Counted from the stretch's first letter, positions 33,801 through 46,998 are shown. The stretch is 64,000 bases of DNA from Allacma fusca (GCA_947179485.1 OX359245.1:31855067-31919066); one strand, 5' to 3'. Translations and numbers: made by a program. The notes: generated by a model from the letters alone, not told the origin.

Positions 33801-34428
33801 AATAATCCCTGGAACTTAGGCTAGTGGTTAAAAGTCCCGCTACAATTTTGACATTGTAATCTTTTGGGATAAAATATTTGCTGCCTCTTGTTGGAGCCCC
33901 AAACTCTCCCCCGTACAAAGTCAGAACGGTTGTAGGGCTTATGATTGTTCCCGCCAATAAATATTGCCAGGGTTTGTGTTCCCCAGGTCGAGTAAATATT
34001 GAGACGGTCCAAGGGGACAGGGTTCTCATATCATCTTTCAACACCTCGCGCAAGCCACATTCTCCTGAAAGATTTCCATTTGGTTAAAACATTGGGTACA
34101 ATTCCTTAAAAATGTATGAAATTATATTTCAAATTTTAAATTCAATATTTTAACCGCCCCAGTACCCCTTCTAACACCTTTAAATCTGACTCATGACCTC
34201 CGTACCAACCACTTCACACGTGTATAAAATTGTTTAAAATAACATTAATATGTTACAATTGCCACCAAGGAATTTTGGTATCACTAAAAATAAAAGAACT
34301 GAGAAAATCTTTTTTTTATAAATCTCACCTTCCTCGCCTAAGTCTGCAGTGACAATTTGAATTGCTACTATTAAAAGCACTAGTTTGTGTAAATACAACT
34401 TATTTCCGCACAGTAATTCTGTTAACAT
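30900..34428 (-). CDS. secreted modular serine protease: dead protease domain, 2 LDLa, sushi, active protease
   Basis: Ten exons: 34428-34329, 34064-33784, 33662-33335, 33203-33002, 32920-32548, 32433-32244, 32143-31854, 31724-31560, 31392-31165 and 31046-30900. They join in phase to 767 aa. Order: signal peptide (KLVLLIVAIQIVTA, about 1-29); protease-like domain (about 34-303); two LDLa modules (about 305-395, CDGVPNCGDS and CDGRKDCQNG); a sushi module (about 415-485); and an S1 protease domain (492-767). In the last, H549 (TAAHC), D606 (SDLAIL) and S700 (GDSGGG) form the triad, and the residue at the specificity position is Ser (TSVCKGDSGG), which suggests chymotrypsin-like cleavage. No R-IVGG activation site is present; the domain opens with FATRTTNALAFPW. 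The LDLa-sushi-protease order is like ModSP/HP14, the initiating proteases of insect Toll/melanization cascades. Donor 5 (GAG|gtccgt) is non-consensus. A poly-G run lies in the intron after exon 3. Confidence 0.92.
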
Positions 34429-34429
34429 G

Positions 34430-37340
34430 TTTGGGCACCTTTAATGTGAACAATCGCATTACTTGGCCCATAAACAATCAAATACGCGGCAGACACAGAC
34501 AATGAACAATGAATAGTATAGCAAATATAGTAATCCTGAAGATTTGTTTCATTGGGGAGATGTGGAAATTCCCTTTCCAACAAATACTCACTTTTGCATT
34601 ATACTAAAACAATATCTGTGATTATTTGCACATGTAGATATTATACGTATGTATGTACGTTGGTATAGGGGCCTTCATGAAGCAAATATTTCTGAATAGC
34701 CTTGAGCGGCATACTTTTTATGGAATTACTAAGAAAATGATCTACGTCTCGATAGTGCTTCTGTAATTAATTCTTTTCATATATGTACATAAACTTCCAA
34801 AGCACGGAGATTTAATTATAAAATCAAGCTCACCCTTAAAACATTCTTGAACTGACGGGATATCTTCCCAGATTTTACTTGCCTGTAAATTATAATTGAC
34901 TTTAAACATATGTAGGTAACATATTTATGAGGTCTTACAGTGGAACAAAATAGGAAACAATTGTCGTAATTAGCATTGAATGCATGCCTACTTCATACTT
35001 ATGAGAATAAATCAGCACACGAAGGATTCAAATGCAGACTCAAAAAGAAAAAGAAGATTATTAACGTTTTTCCTCCTGTTTCCAGAACCGGCTCTTTGAA
35101 TATAAATTAAAATGTCTGCGTGAGATTAGCTCCCTTCAAATTATTTTTTGCTCAAATAGCCAGATTTGAGGTGTATTTTGCTCCATAGGTGTTAAACCTT
35201 AAATTCATATGTCCAAACATGTGTATCAACATTGCATGCAAATATCCACACTTCAGGTGTTTGAGATGTAATAATATACGTATACAGTTGAATTTGGGTA
35301 AATATGTGAAACAATTTGCTCATTTTTGCTTCCACATTTTGGGGTTTAAATAGTGCAATAATTAAGCAATGTACAGCGATTTGTATTCTGCGTCCAGGCC
35401 AGGACATAATACAAATTACTTATTAATACCTCCATTATTTTTGCATAATATCTACTGTTGTGAACTCTCCTTATAAGAGTTGCTCAGAGGACAGGACAAA
35501 TACGTCCCTCATAAGGTCTAAAACACTCACTTTTAATAGGCGTAGCCGTAACATTATTTAAACAGAAATTAAGATTACAAATCCCGATCTCTTCTGTTCG
35601 AGATCGTTGTACTAATTTTAAGGCAATTCATGTAACAATAACAGTTTGCTGTACAAATGTACTCAAATATTTAATTGTGCTTTCACAAATCCTGTAGGGA
35701 ATCCATTGGTGAGCCATGAATGGGACGCTGTTGGATTTAACTGAGCATAGTCTAATCTCTTGTTGATTGCACTTGCATGCAAAAGGCGTATTTTACCAAC
35801 TGGCATGAGCCGGTTTCCATCCTTTTCCAAGCAATTTTGGTAATCATATCGTGTGCCTCTGCTCGTATGCGGTTGCGTAAAATCTGATACTTATTCTCCC
35901 ATACTATTATAGATGCTGGCTTGATGGGAAACAAATATCTGGACTGCACAGGTAAAATATGGGCAGTCTATTTACTATTCCTATTTATTTTATTCCTATG
36001 TACTGCTTCACTATATACCTACATGCATAAGATAGGTGCAGTAATGACGTCCACATTTGTTTTTAATGTTCATGATGGCAGCATTCGGAGTGTATTTATT
36101 TGCAGAGTGAACTGCATCGTGCACTTCTTTTGCAGTAAATATTTGCATGTCTCTGTTTGTATATTTGCAACTTCTATGCTGTTTCTGCATGCTCAATTGT
36201 ACGCCAAAGTTTTACTAATAACCACTGCAAGAAATATTTCCAAGTAATTGCTAAAAACATTTCCCGGAATAATTACATTACTGAAAAAATTTTACACGTT
36301 TTTGTGAAACCTTGTTGATGGTTGTGTTCTCCCTTAATATTTGTACATACTTTCAATGCAATTAAATATGGAACGTCAAGTTACGAAAACAGCAATTCTT
36401 TATTATTTAGGGAATACTGGAATCATTTATACTATTCTTAAATGGGGCACGTGTATTTGTGTGCGTCTGCTACCCAATTTTCCCGACTCATTGGGAGACA
36501 CTCTTTAGACTACGGATAGGGGAACTATTAATGTTAGATAGAAGGTGAGTTTCTTAAGTCTAAGGTAGGAAAAAGTGTAAACTTTCTTTTACTTGTCGAT
36601 TGAGGGACCTCCATAGGTTTTTTCATGGAACTCGATATAATGGCGAGTATTTAGTAACTAGATGCTGACCTTTGCAATGTTTTAACTGAAAAATACTATT
36701 CACAATGGGTAAGCTCCACCGGTAAATTATAATATTTAATCAACCTGATGACTGCTCAGTAGGTTAAACAAAGGAACTTGTTATATATATCTGGTTTTAA
36801 ATGTCACAGTGCTTGTGGCACGGCTGTTGTAAAGAAACTTCGTTCGAGTTTAGGGGCGAAGTGAAACGAAGTCGACAGCTAGATGTTACCATAGACATTT
36901 GAAAGTTTTGACAATCACAATAATAATCAATAATAATTAGTCTGGATTCTATTGATTTTGGAGAGAGGATCTGACTAGCCATTTGACCTCAGGAAATTAA
37001 AATAGGTCACGTTTAATTACATGCTAATGCATACTTTGGCACTCTTCGGGGTACAAAATTCCCGGCAAAAATTTATATGGACGTTGCGACAATTTCAATG
37101 CGAAAAGCATTTCTAAACACTGCTTTTGTAGCAAATTTTACAAGGATTCATTCCCATTTCAAAATTATTAGTCCAAGTAAACATTTCCAGCCACAGGTGT
37201 CAAAGAGGTTAGGAAGGTTGTGAATGTGAATGATTTTAAAAATTGTCACCTGAAAAAACAATTTTGCTTCATTGACCGCCATTTTATTCTTGAAAAAAAT
37301 AAAAAAAGACGTAAGTTTTATACCAACTGGACTTATGGGC
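34430..37340. other. no gene recognised
   Basis: AT-rich intergenic DNA. Hydrophobic frames at 35921-36247 (plus) and 35192-35407 (minus) have no family motif or intron signals that would join them to other exons. No repeats with clear borders. Confidence 0.45.
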
Positions 37341-37341
37341 T

Positions 37342-37391
37342 ACAAATGGCTTATGAAAAATTTAATTCCAAATTTTTCATAAGCCATTTGT
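37342..37391. repeat. perfect short hairpin, 22-bp stem, 6-nt loop
   Basis: The arm 37342-37363 (ACAAATGGCTTATG…ATTT) is the exact complement of 37370-37391, separated by AATTCC. The length is in the range of a small-RNA hairpin arm, but the perfect pairing and AT-rich lower half also fit a palindromic duplication. It lies between genes, about 620 bp upstream of the receptor gene. Confidence 0.75.
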
Positions 37392-37399
37392 TTAAGTCG

Positions 37400-38007
37400 G
37401 CGCTAGGAATGGACAATGGTTTGAAACCACTCCATATATGTACGTAGTGTGTCACAGGCACCGACTATGTTTATAATGTGACTTTGAGGCTGCCGCTTTA
37501 ATGAAAATGAATTTCTCAATAATTAAAGCTCAGTAATTACATTTAAATTAAATTATTGTTGTTTTCTAGCAATACAATTTCTATTACCGCATGATTAAAT
37601 TCCTGTCTAATAATTAAAAACTTCCTTCGAAGACGAACTAAAATATTTACACCGCTTCCTTATACTAATGTAGTTATGTAATTATGCATAGGAATAAATA
37701 TAATCAGTACAATATGTGCGTAAGCCGTAAGGATATTTACTCCGCTTTTATTTCTTCCTTTCTAATCCTCATTAATTTGTTATGTGTACTAGAAAGGCAT
37801 CATTAAAAATGTATATTTTAATTATCTGGAGACACGTTCCTCAAGAAACATATATTTCAAGGGAAGGAAATAATTTCACAAACATTATTGCTTGAAACCA
37901 AAAACTCAGACCTCCTACAGAAAGCTTCAAAGAAGAGTCATAAGGCTTTTGAAGTGTCGTATCCTATTTACACAAAACACCTGCAAATATTTCTATTTTA
38001 AAGAAAA
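37400..38007. other. upstream flank of the receptor gene
   Basis: No gene is recognised. A frame beginning at 37892 overlaps the receptor's first exon in another phase and is taken as a shadow. The stretch should hold the receptor promoter; no motif is clear. Confidence 0.4.
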
Positions 38008-39348
38008 ATGTTGGCAGAAACGGATGTTCGTTGGAATTTTTACGCATTTAAATTACTGTCAAAACTTTATCTCCTCCCGTTTAAAATTTCTTCAGAATCT
38101 GGGAAATTTATCGCAAATAATAATCAGCTCACAGTTGTTGCCAGCTCCGCTTACCTAACCCTCCTTGTGTTGTTCCTTGGGCTGGAAGTTTTAAGGGTTT
38201 TCCATTTGTACATTTGCTCAGACATTTCCCAAAATGTTCGAACGTTTGCACTTTGCTTTTGCTCCATACTGGGCTATGGGTTTTTCACTTTCCAGTTCTT
38301 CATGTTAGTACGCTTTCGACATACTGTGGTTCAAATTCTGAATTACGACTTTCAAATTTTGGGTGACTAATAAATCAAACCGCAATATTTTATAAAATAA
38401 ATTTGTAAGATTTGGAAGGAAATTTTTTTTACAATTTATTTATTTTTTAGGGGAATTTAAAATTAGAGATAATCCAAAGAATTGGAGGCTTTACACCCTC
38501 CATGAGATTCTAATTGTGATGATGCCTTTCAACATCCTCCTCGTAACAGTTTTTTCCATGGTACTAATTACGCTGATGCCAAAGGAAATATATTTCCCTG
38601 GATTGTTTATTTGCCACGAACAACCATTTGCTCTGTGGATCTTCATGATGACATTTGATATTGTGATGACAGCTGTGGCCATTCTTCCCAGCACCGCAAT
38701 TCATTTCTCATGGACCCTCACATTTATGGCTCTAACTGCCAAGCTGGAGCTCCAGGGTAATGCTTTAAGGTAGATCTGAAATTTTAATAAGTAATTTCAA
38801 TTATTGCTAAACAAGGATTTGTATTTACCAAAAATGTTTTTCTAAAATAATTGTGAATATTTACTTCCTTGGGGTGGATTAGAAACGGATGTGATTTGAA
38901 GGCAATCCATGAAATAGCAAACAATTGCAGGGAAATCCAACTACAAACTTTACTCTTCAATTATGTGAATGCTACTTCCCTGTTCGTACTAAAACAACTG
39001 ATTCATTTCGGGGCAGTGACTTTTATATTCATGGCCTTAAATTGGTTTCAAAAATCCTGGACGGAGTCAGCAATTATTTTGGGGATCGGATGCCAGCTCA
39101 TAACAATCTATGTTTTATATTTCGGCCGAGCTTTTGAAATCCCGGAAAAAGCTCGGGTTGTAAAAAAAATAATGTTGATTGCAGCGCGAAGAGATTTAAG
39201 AGGAGAAATTCTTGTCAAGAAAGCAATTGCTATTCCTTATATTGGTATCCGCATTGGGATTTTCAAATATTTTGGAAAGGAGTCCACGCTGTTGTTTTGT
39301 TCATTTGTAGTGGACCAAGTGATAAATCTCTTGATAAGTTTCAGATAG
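38008..39348 (+). CDS. candidate gustatory-type seven-helix receptor
   Basis: Three exons, 38008-38362, 38451-38769 and 38883-39348, join in phase to 379 aa, a usual length for arthropod gustatory receptors. I count seven hydrophobic helices: about 40-68 (ASSAYLTLLVLFLGLEVLRV), 78-100, 130-155, 163-200, 245-270, 275-297 and a last one at the C-terminus. The last segment reads FGKESTLLFCSFVVDQVINLL, in the place of the conserved TYxxxxxQ motif of insect Grs, but it is not an exact match, so a divergent chemoreceptor subfamily is likely. No signal peptide is present, as is normal for this family. AATAAA at 39417-39422 lies 70 nt past the stop. The start ATG follows an A-rich leader; an extra upstream exon is possible. 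Ligand unknown. The call rests on length and topology. Confidence 0.75.
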
Positions 39349-39424
39349 TGCAGACAAATTAAGTCTGTATAGGGGAAGTTTGTGTTCTTTATGAGTATTT
39401 TGTTGGGAAATTGTAAAATAAATG

Positions 39425-41309
39425 AATGTAGCGTGTCTATAATATATAGAATTCCCAATCCTTGCAAACCTCATGCAGTTGCGCAACGCTGTGTATGAAC
39501 TTGCTCCTAGCAATATATTTTCAGATAATTGTGTTTTCCTAAATAATTTTATCTGAAATTAACCTGACTGGGTTCCAGGAGTTTAGGGTTCACAGATGTG
39601 AACACGGGAACTTGATAATTACTAAAATAAGTAAATAAGTTAATATTCCTAATTGTTCTGTCGGAGGCTGTTGATTTGTGGCGTTTGTAGGGGCGGAGAG
39701 AGACAATGTTCCTTGCCTCGAGAGTGATGTCTGGGTCTCCGTGGACACGTAATTCCCGAACCAATGTCACTAGTCAATCAAAACTTTTTTTTACAGGTGT
39801 GTGTTGCAAGTATGGTCAGAACCAATTTTTTTAGCAGATCAGGTCACTCGTTTGACCTCTGGAAATTAATATAAGTTACATTGCAAACTCATTTTAATAC
39901 GACGTCCTCGGCAGATGGCGCAGCAGTTTCGACGTGCCATCAATGATTTTGCACCTGATAATGAGAAGATCACGTTATTCCATTTAATCTCAGAAAATTA
40001 AAAAAAAATCACTTATTCATACATCACTAAGCACGTGGAAATGAATATTGCAGAAATAAGGAGGCAGAGTATGCGCCATCTGATGTCCGAATATTTGTTT
40101 TTACAGTCAACCAGAGTTTTTGCAAGTGGATCGACCCCAATCTCTAGATATCGTAGGGGCAGAATCTCCCCGGATTCAAATCAACGTTCGATTTCACACT
40201 TTGTTTTGGAATTATTACATTGCGTGCATACCTTTTAAATCTTACACAAAAATCTCCATACAATTATGCATAGCAAAATATAATAACCAGCCCCTTGCTT
40301 TTTGACGATTGCACAAGGTTGCTTCGCCCCTTACAAAATCAGCACCTTCGTGCTAATCACAGATTCTTAATTCACATTTTTGAGCAAAATACTACGTCAA
40401 TGGAGTGAGAGTGTACATAGGATACCCCTTAAAAATAATAATTATATTTGGACACGAAAGCTGATAACCACTAAATATTTGTCATGGGACGGAGCAAAAA
40501 TGACAGAAATATCTTGTTTCACCCAATGGCCTCTGGAGATGATAAGAGGGGTTCAATTTTAGACATGCATCCTTGGCATTAGTTCCAACCTGAACTTACA
40601 CATACAGTAAACTCTCGCTACGGGAGTTGAAAGGGACTGAGAGTTTTTGTCTCTTTTTAAAACTATCTTCCTTAGAACCTTCCCAGGGATTTTAATCCCT
40701 GTGTACATACAGCATAAGGTTAAAAGTAGAATTTACAGATAAAACGTTAAACTTTGGTACGGTTTTTTAATTAAAGATCAAATATGACAATATGATCCTA
40801 AGAAACTATGCTCTCACATAGGAATCATGCCAAGTTTCCTTCAAAATAAAGCAAACGGGGATCCAGGGCCCTCCAGAATATTTCTAGTAGTCCCTGAAGT
40901 GACCCTCTGAATTCGCTTATCTGATTCAGGAATCCCTGCCGGAAGTGTATTCTGGGAAGGAAACATGCCGTCGAGACTTTCCATAGGTGAAGTGTCCAAG
41001 ATAACAAAACTTAAATGCCGATCTTATTTAGAAATCCTTACTAAAAAATTCAGAATTTGAGAATTACGGGATAACATAATTATGCGCAGGATTGTGCTAA
41101 CTGAATGGATTTTAATAAGCTATTTTAATAAGTAATGATCCATACCACAAGCACTTTCTTATGCATTGCGTTAATGTAGGTTCCAGGTGTGACGACCTAA
41201 ATAAATCTCTTAAAAATCTAGAAAAAATCCTTTATAAGTAGACTCATCCCTTACAACAAGAGTTCACAGTATTGACAATAATTATTGTTGTGTCATACCA
41301 CATTGCATA
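39425..41309. other. no gene recognised
   Basis: AT-rich intergenic DNA. 'tacagtaaactctcgctacg' at 40604-40623 resembles one end of a Tigger-type element, but no partner end was found. Short frames at 40035-40562 show no motif. Confidence 0.4.
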
Positions 41310-42254
41310 CTCTGTTCTAGAGCTTCCAATGTGTTCAATATTTCTGTTCCGTAGGAAATTTCGTTCCGTTCCGAAACCTACAAATAATATTGGTCCCGGT
41401 TCCGTTCCGGCTGTCGGGACATCGGAACATTTAAACTGACACCGTTCGGAACACAGGAGTAAAGTATTTTTTCCGTTACAGGTTGTGTTCCGTTCCGTAT
41501 TATGCTAGTTTTTCCGTTCCGAACCCGTTCCGTTCCGAAATATCCCGGAATTGTTTACAACATATACGTGAAATGCGTGTACAAATTACTGGCAACTTAA
41601 TATACATAATATACTTTTAATATATTGGATGCTAGTGAATGCTATTATTTAATTATATAAAATAATATTTAATAATAATTAGGCAATATAAAAAGAACTA
41701 CTGTGCAGTATTATATAATTATTATTAATTATTTTTTAGTAATAAATATTTGTAGCGTGTATATTTCAATATTTCGATTTCGGAATTTTTATTTCGAGAA
41801 AAATCGCCCATGCCCATGTTTATTAAACAAAATTAGTTATTCTGTTGATTTTCATGGAAAACGATACTCGCATTACATATAAGCATTTGCGTAAATTAAA
41901 TCTGTGGCCATCCAATTTCGTTATTTTGGCAAAAAACTGCTCACAAGCCAGTGCGATAAGAAATGTGTTTCCATTCTAGTTGAACGATGGCGCGACACTT
42001 CAGAAATTGTACCGGGATCGGTTCGGAACGGAACAGAACTATTCCGCTTTCCGATGACATAAATTATATGGGACATTTTTCGTACCGATGCTCTGAACCG
42101 TCCCGGTCCCAATATTATCGGTACAAGTGCTCATGTTCCGGTTTTGTCCCGATTCAATGACGGAACCAAAGAGAATGTTCCGAAATTGTTCCGTTCCGTT
42201 TCCGAACACGGAACTTCGGGATTTCGGAAACCCGAAGGAAGCTCTACTCTGTTC
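41310..42254. mobile_element. hAT-type non-autonomous element, 929 bp
   Basis: The direct repeat CTCTGTTC (41310-41317 and 42247-42254) flanks 41318-42246. The termini TAGAGCTTCC and GGAAGCTCTA are a perfect inverted pair. Both halves are packed with 'gttccgttccg' and its complement, with an AT-rich non-coding centre. Frames inside (41921-42112 minus, 42127-42387 plus) are products of the motif and are not genes. Confidence 0.93.
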
Positions 42255-44548
42255 TTATGCAAAAGCTGACGCTCTGTACGAGCATATAGTGATGAAATGG
42301 ATTTCCTCTTCCCTTAATTGTACTATTCTGACGTTGAGATTTGTGCTACACAAGTTCCGCACAGCATCCCGAGCTGAGTGTCATTAATGCTTTGGATTGC
42401 TAATCCCGTTGAGTAAAAATAATTATGTTAATGTAAACGTACTGTGCACAATCCTCTGGTCATAAGAGTGTATACTTAGGCTGTCTCGGCTATAGGGTCA
42501 GTATTACTGATAAGAAAGTATGTATTGTTCGAATAGGAAATTTATTCTGAAATCCCTTAAAATCTATGTCCAAAAATCTGCATCAATTTTTTAAATCGAA
42601 TGTTGCAACAGGTTCCAGCGCTTCCGAGCTTATCATTTATGGATAAAATCTTGAATTTGAAAATTTTGATGGATAGAATAATCTGATACGAAAATAAGCA
42701 CTAAAATGAATTTAAAAAATCCTTTGGGATAATAAATGAATTTCATGGATAGAATCCTTGGCAAAATTCCTATCATCTCAAAGGGAAGAAGCATACATGG
42801 ATTTGACTGTACTGAATTTCAACATTCCTGAAATTTTAATTTGCGTGCAGAACAAATCCCCAGACATGTGTACCCATGAAAAAAAGTCATTGAATTTCTC
42901 CTTAATTACATTCATCCCAGTTTTGCTCCCCGATAAGGAACTTGTTTTTCCATGATAATTTAACAAACGTCTTGTCATATATCGTAATTAGTTGCTCAGT
43001 TATCAGGCCGTAGTGGAAGGTCCCTGGCTGGGATTACAACTGTAGGTATTTCCAGCAGAAATATGTTATTTGGGAGTGTAATTACCCAAAAGCTTACCAA
43101 CACCCTCTAATTGTTTCTGCAAAAAAAAAAAACATTTAAGACGCTGTATACTAATAGCAATTTGCAGTGTGCCGTAGATGCCTTTCATTCCAGTCCAGTC
43201 CTATAGAATCCCATTATGAGTGAGGGAGTCCCAAAAATAAGCCCTGATTTGAATACAGACAATATACCTTGAACTTGAGGATAATAAATTAGCGCGAACT
43301 AATTACTCAGGATTCTATTGTTGGACGTGAACTAAGTACATATCTGTTAAGTCTGTAAAGGAACATGTCCCTGAGGTTCAACTATGCCTTGTATCGACAG
43401 TACGGTAAGTTTTCCCATCTTAGAACAATTATTTTAAATCCTATGAATATTTTTCTATTCCTTCATCTACAATAATTTTTTTTAGTAAAAAATAGATACT
43501 CTCCAGTTTATCGTCACATTATGATTCTACATTTGAACTACAGACTAGACAAATGTGACAGGAATTAATGAATTTCATTTTATATTTTTCATGTGTGTGT
43601 GTGTGAAAGAGGATCTAGAGACTATCACATACATTCATTTCCCATATAAATGGGCACTCGCAGCTGGAATTCCTCATCCAGATGGTTCGTCATATGTTTC
43701 TACGAATTTCTTTTCTCCCCTATTTTATTTATTTATTTTACAAAACATTATATAAATCTGACAATTTAACCTACATAGATTATTCAGGGGATTCAAAGAG
43801 GATTCCATTGATACAAAATATTTACAGTCGTATTTTATCACTAGAAGTCATAAAACATTTCTGAGGGGTGATCTTTAAAAATTGTAATCATTCAATAACT
43901 TTATGGACATTCCCAGGAAAGAAAAAAATAGCTTATCTTATATTTACAAGCTTATATCTATATATGTAGGTGAGGGAGCTGCAAATTAAAGCTCCCTTTC
44001 CGGGTCTCGTCCTAATTGTATGATTAATGCTCACCTGTCAAATGAGCCTGAAGGTAATATAAATACCCTCTAAATACATGTGTATAATAATAACACTGGG
44101 GCTAAATGACCAAATCGTGAGGTTCTCAACTATATATATGCTTCAAAACAGAATAAAATATGATGAATTGAAAATATCTACAAGTAAAAAAAAAATGAAA
44201 AAATTATGCATGCAACTCAGGAAAAATAATTAGAAGCGTGCTAAAATTTCAGAAGTGTTCGGGTCATTAGGACTGCATACGTTGTGGGAGAGATTTGCAT
44301 GGGAAAGAATCTCTCAGATCTTCCCTTGTTGCGGAACGGATAATAATCTACATGAGTTGCTAAAATGTTCCAGCTAGTTCCAGAATATTTTTTATATCCT
44401 CTCATAATGAGTTCTCTGAAGATCGGGTGATCTCGAAACCTTATTTTAGTTACTGTCTTGCGTCCCAACTGTGCGAGTGTCTTAGACCCGGGTAGTGTCA
44501 ATTTTTGACCTTAGGAAATAATTTTTCTTGTACACAGAAAGGCCCAAA
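42255..44548. other. no gene recognised
   Basis: Intergenic DNA. A frame at 42758-42955 and its minus-strand shadow show no motif. 44241-44501 (minus) has a basic 86-codon frame without family resemblance. No repeat borders are visible. Confidence 0.4.
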
Positions 44549-45596
44549 ATGGTTAATCCCTGTTGTTGCATTTGCCTTCAGAAAGGAGTCAAAATTGTGG
44601 CAGTTATTTCACTCGTAAGTGTTTTATTAAGTTAATTTAATTTTAAGTGTATGGGATTTTCTGTAATTTTCTGGGATCAATAATTTTGTTTTTTTTTCTT
44701 AAATAAATAATCTTCTGTATTTCTGTCTCAAGCTATGGTCCATTGCATTGATCGGGGAGGAAGTTCTTATTGTGGCTCTCAAAGGCTGTGGTGGGATACA
44801 ATTAATAAAGGAACAAAATCCAGAGTTTGGGGATGCTAAAATTACTCATGGACAAATTACCCCTCCGAAATTGTTCAAAGGGTCTGGGAATATAACACTT
44901 TTGAAAAATCAGACGAGTGTCCCCAGCAGTCCGGATTACAATTATGAGGAAGTAACTTTCGTCCAGAATTTGTCGGAGCGAACTCCAAGTAAGTTTCCCA
45001 AAGAAATATTCCAAATATTTTGGCAAGTGATATTTTAATAATTTTTTTGTTTAAAGTTTGTGAGATGAAATTAGCGGACGTAATTGTATCCGTCATTTGG
45101 ATCCTCACATGGTTCGGGGATATAGCTCTGGCTATAATTCTTATTTACGGTGCATACAAGGTAGGTTCAAACTACTGTTTGCAATAAAGCCTTGTTTGCT
45201 TTATGATATTCAAATCCTATTTAATACAAAATGTGTGTGAGTTTGTGTTTGGAAAGTTCATCATAGGCTTGATAATTTCAGAAATCCATTAAGCTCTGCT
45301 CAATCTGGTTCCACATCCGCTGTGCCGTCCTGGTATTCCGGATAATCTTCCTTATCATTTATGTCATTGGCGGTCTCCCCCTGCTCTATAAAGTCCCAGT
45401 GATGATCCTCTGTGTCTTCCGACTGTACAGCCTCTGGGTCGTGAGTCATTTCATTGATGAGGTGAGGCACGAGAAGGAAGCGAAGCAAATGCCTCGAGTC
45501 TCAGTTACTTGTCCCACTTCGAAAAATGATTTGGAGAAATTTGCCAATCAAGAAAATACTGTGGCTCCTCCCCCAGGCTTGACACCCCTTTGGTAA
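44549..45596 (+). CDS. four-helix membrane protein, unknown
   Basis: Four exons, 44549-44614, 44733-44988, 45057-45160 and 45282-45596, join in phase to 246 aa. A Cys cluster opens the protein (MVNPCCCICLQKG). Hydrophobic helices lie at about 14-36 (VKIVAVISLLWSIALIGEEV), 108-140 (ADVIVSVIWILTWFGDIALAIILI), 150-175 (AVLVFRIIFLIIYVIGGL) and 178-197. Between helices 1 and 2 is an extracellular or lumenal loop of about 70 residues with likely N-glycosylation sites (GNIT, KNQT, QNLS). The cytosolic tail ends in a Pro-rich stretch (APPPGLTPLW). The topology resembles small tetraspan families of arthropods, but I cannot name one. AATAAA at 45642-45647 lies close behind the stop. The start is the first ATG, followed 66 nt later by a clear donor. 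Confidence 0.82.
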
Positions 45597-45659
45597 TAGG
45601 ATTATAGACGGGGCTTGAAATTAATCCAAGTACTCAATACAAATAAAAGGGAGATGTGT

Positions 45660-45874
45660 TTGAGCTGAAAAATATGATAGATTTACGTAAGTGTAATTAT
45701 GTATACGCATTATTACATTTCACTCTCGCTGGAAATGACTTCCTTAATTGTTACAGAATAATAATTTTTTTTTCTAAAGGAGTTAACGTTGAACGTATAC
45801 TTGAGCTTGTTCTTTCTTAATTTCTCCTTTTTGAAGAGTAATTCATTATAAATGTTAAAGTTTCCTGTGTCACG

Positions 45875-45912
<38 letters not shown>

Positions 45913-46998
45913 ACACTGTAAGAATAATGTAATGTTAAATAGTGTATTTATGTAATATGTGTATATTATTATAAGGAATTATATTCGATGCTAGAGCAGT
46001 GGGACAGTAGTAATTAGACTAATTGACAAAATTTAACATGCATTGCTAATATTGTAGGGTTCTCTATCCAGTAACATAATTCAGGTATGATATCATCCTA
46101 TTGACACTTGACATTTGTTCCGAAGATTGTTAAAAATTTCTTGAGGAAAATACTTTGAAATAATATTGTTCTCTGAGCTTTATGTAGATTCTGTTGTAAT
46201 GTTACTATTTTAATGTGACTCTTCCATGGTCATTTCCAAGCACGGACTCGTCATTTCCAACGCTGTTAATGGAAAGATAATTTTATTTGTAAAGTTTTTG
46301 AATAAAGTATCACTCGTCGGACACTTAACACTTATTTGTGTGGCTGTTAAAGCTGGGGCGCATACACGTTTGTGATTACTGCGTACACTGATGAGTATTG
46401 TGAGTACAGCCGTTGTAAGAAACCAAGGCAGTGGGAAAGTCTACGTCGCACTATTAAAATAATGCTAAATGAAATTATTGCTTGTACAATCTTGGGAATC
46501 TTGCATTGTTGACACTCTGGTCATAAAAGTAATTTTCATACGTGACCCGTGAATTATTTTTTAAATTAGCTGAATCTTGGGACCAAGACTGGGAGGCAAA
46601 GTTTATGAATTGGTTGACATTGTCTTAAAAATAAACAAATGATTTTTCTTTTCACGATCCTGTCTCATAGTCTTGGTCCTCACAAATGTTCACTTACAAT
46701 TAGAGAGATGATATTGGGATCAAAGGATCCACATTAATTTTGCTACCAGGGTGGTATTTTGAAATTATTTTATGAACGCCAGACCGTCCATGAAAAAATA
46801 GCAAAATTAGAGACCCACCTTTTCCACATCTTTGCTCCTTAGGATGAATTTCCTCAAATTTGCTCTATGCCCGTATACTGACCCGAGCATTTCTAAACAT
46901 TGCCAGTAAGTAGCAGATCATTTTAATGAATAATTTTATTATTTGGTCCATTAATATAATTATCTGGAAGAATTTCTCAATTGAATGCACAATTTCAG
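45660..46998. other. no gene recognised; (GA)n microsatellite
   Basis: A run of about 15 GA dinucleotides lies at 45876-45905. The rest is AT-rich. A 20-codon ATG frame at 46842-46907 ends in a plausible donor (CCA|gtaagt), but its phase does not fit the next acceptor. Confidence 0.5.

Noticed and set aside
35921..36247. 108-codon hydrophobic frame as a membrane protein gene
   Set aside because: Low-complexity hydrophobic content in AT-rich DNA, no splice or family support, and an equally long minus-strand frame over the same bases.
37892..38158. 88-codon frame ahead of the receptor
   Set aside because: It overlaps the receptor exon in another phase; the receptor frame has the helices and the matching splice phase.
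40604..40660. Possible Tigger-type element end
   Set aside because: Only one end-like sequence was found; no complementary partner and no TA-bounded unit.
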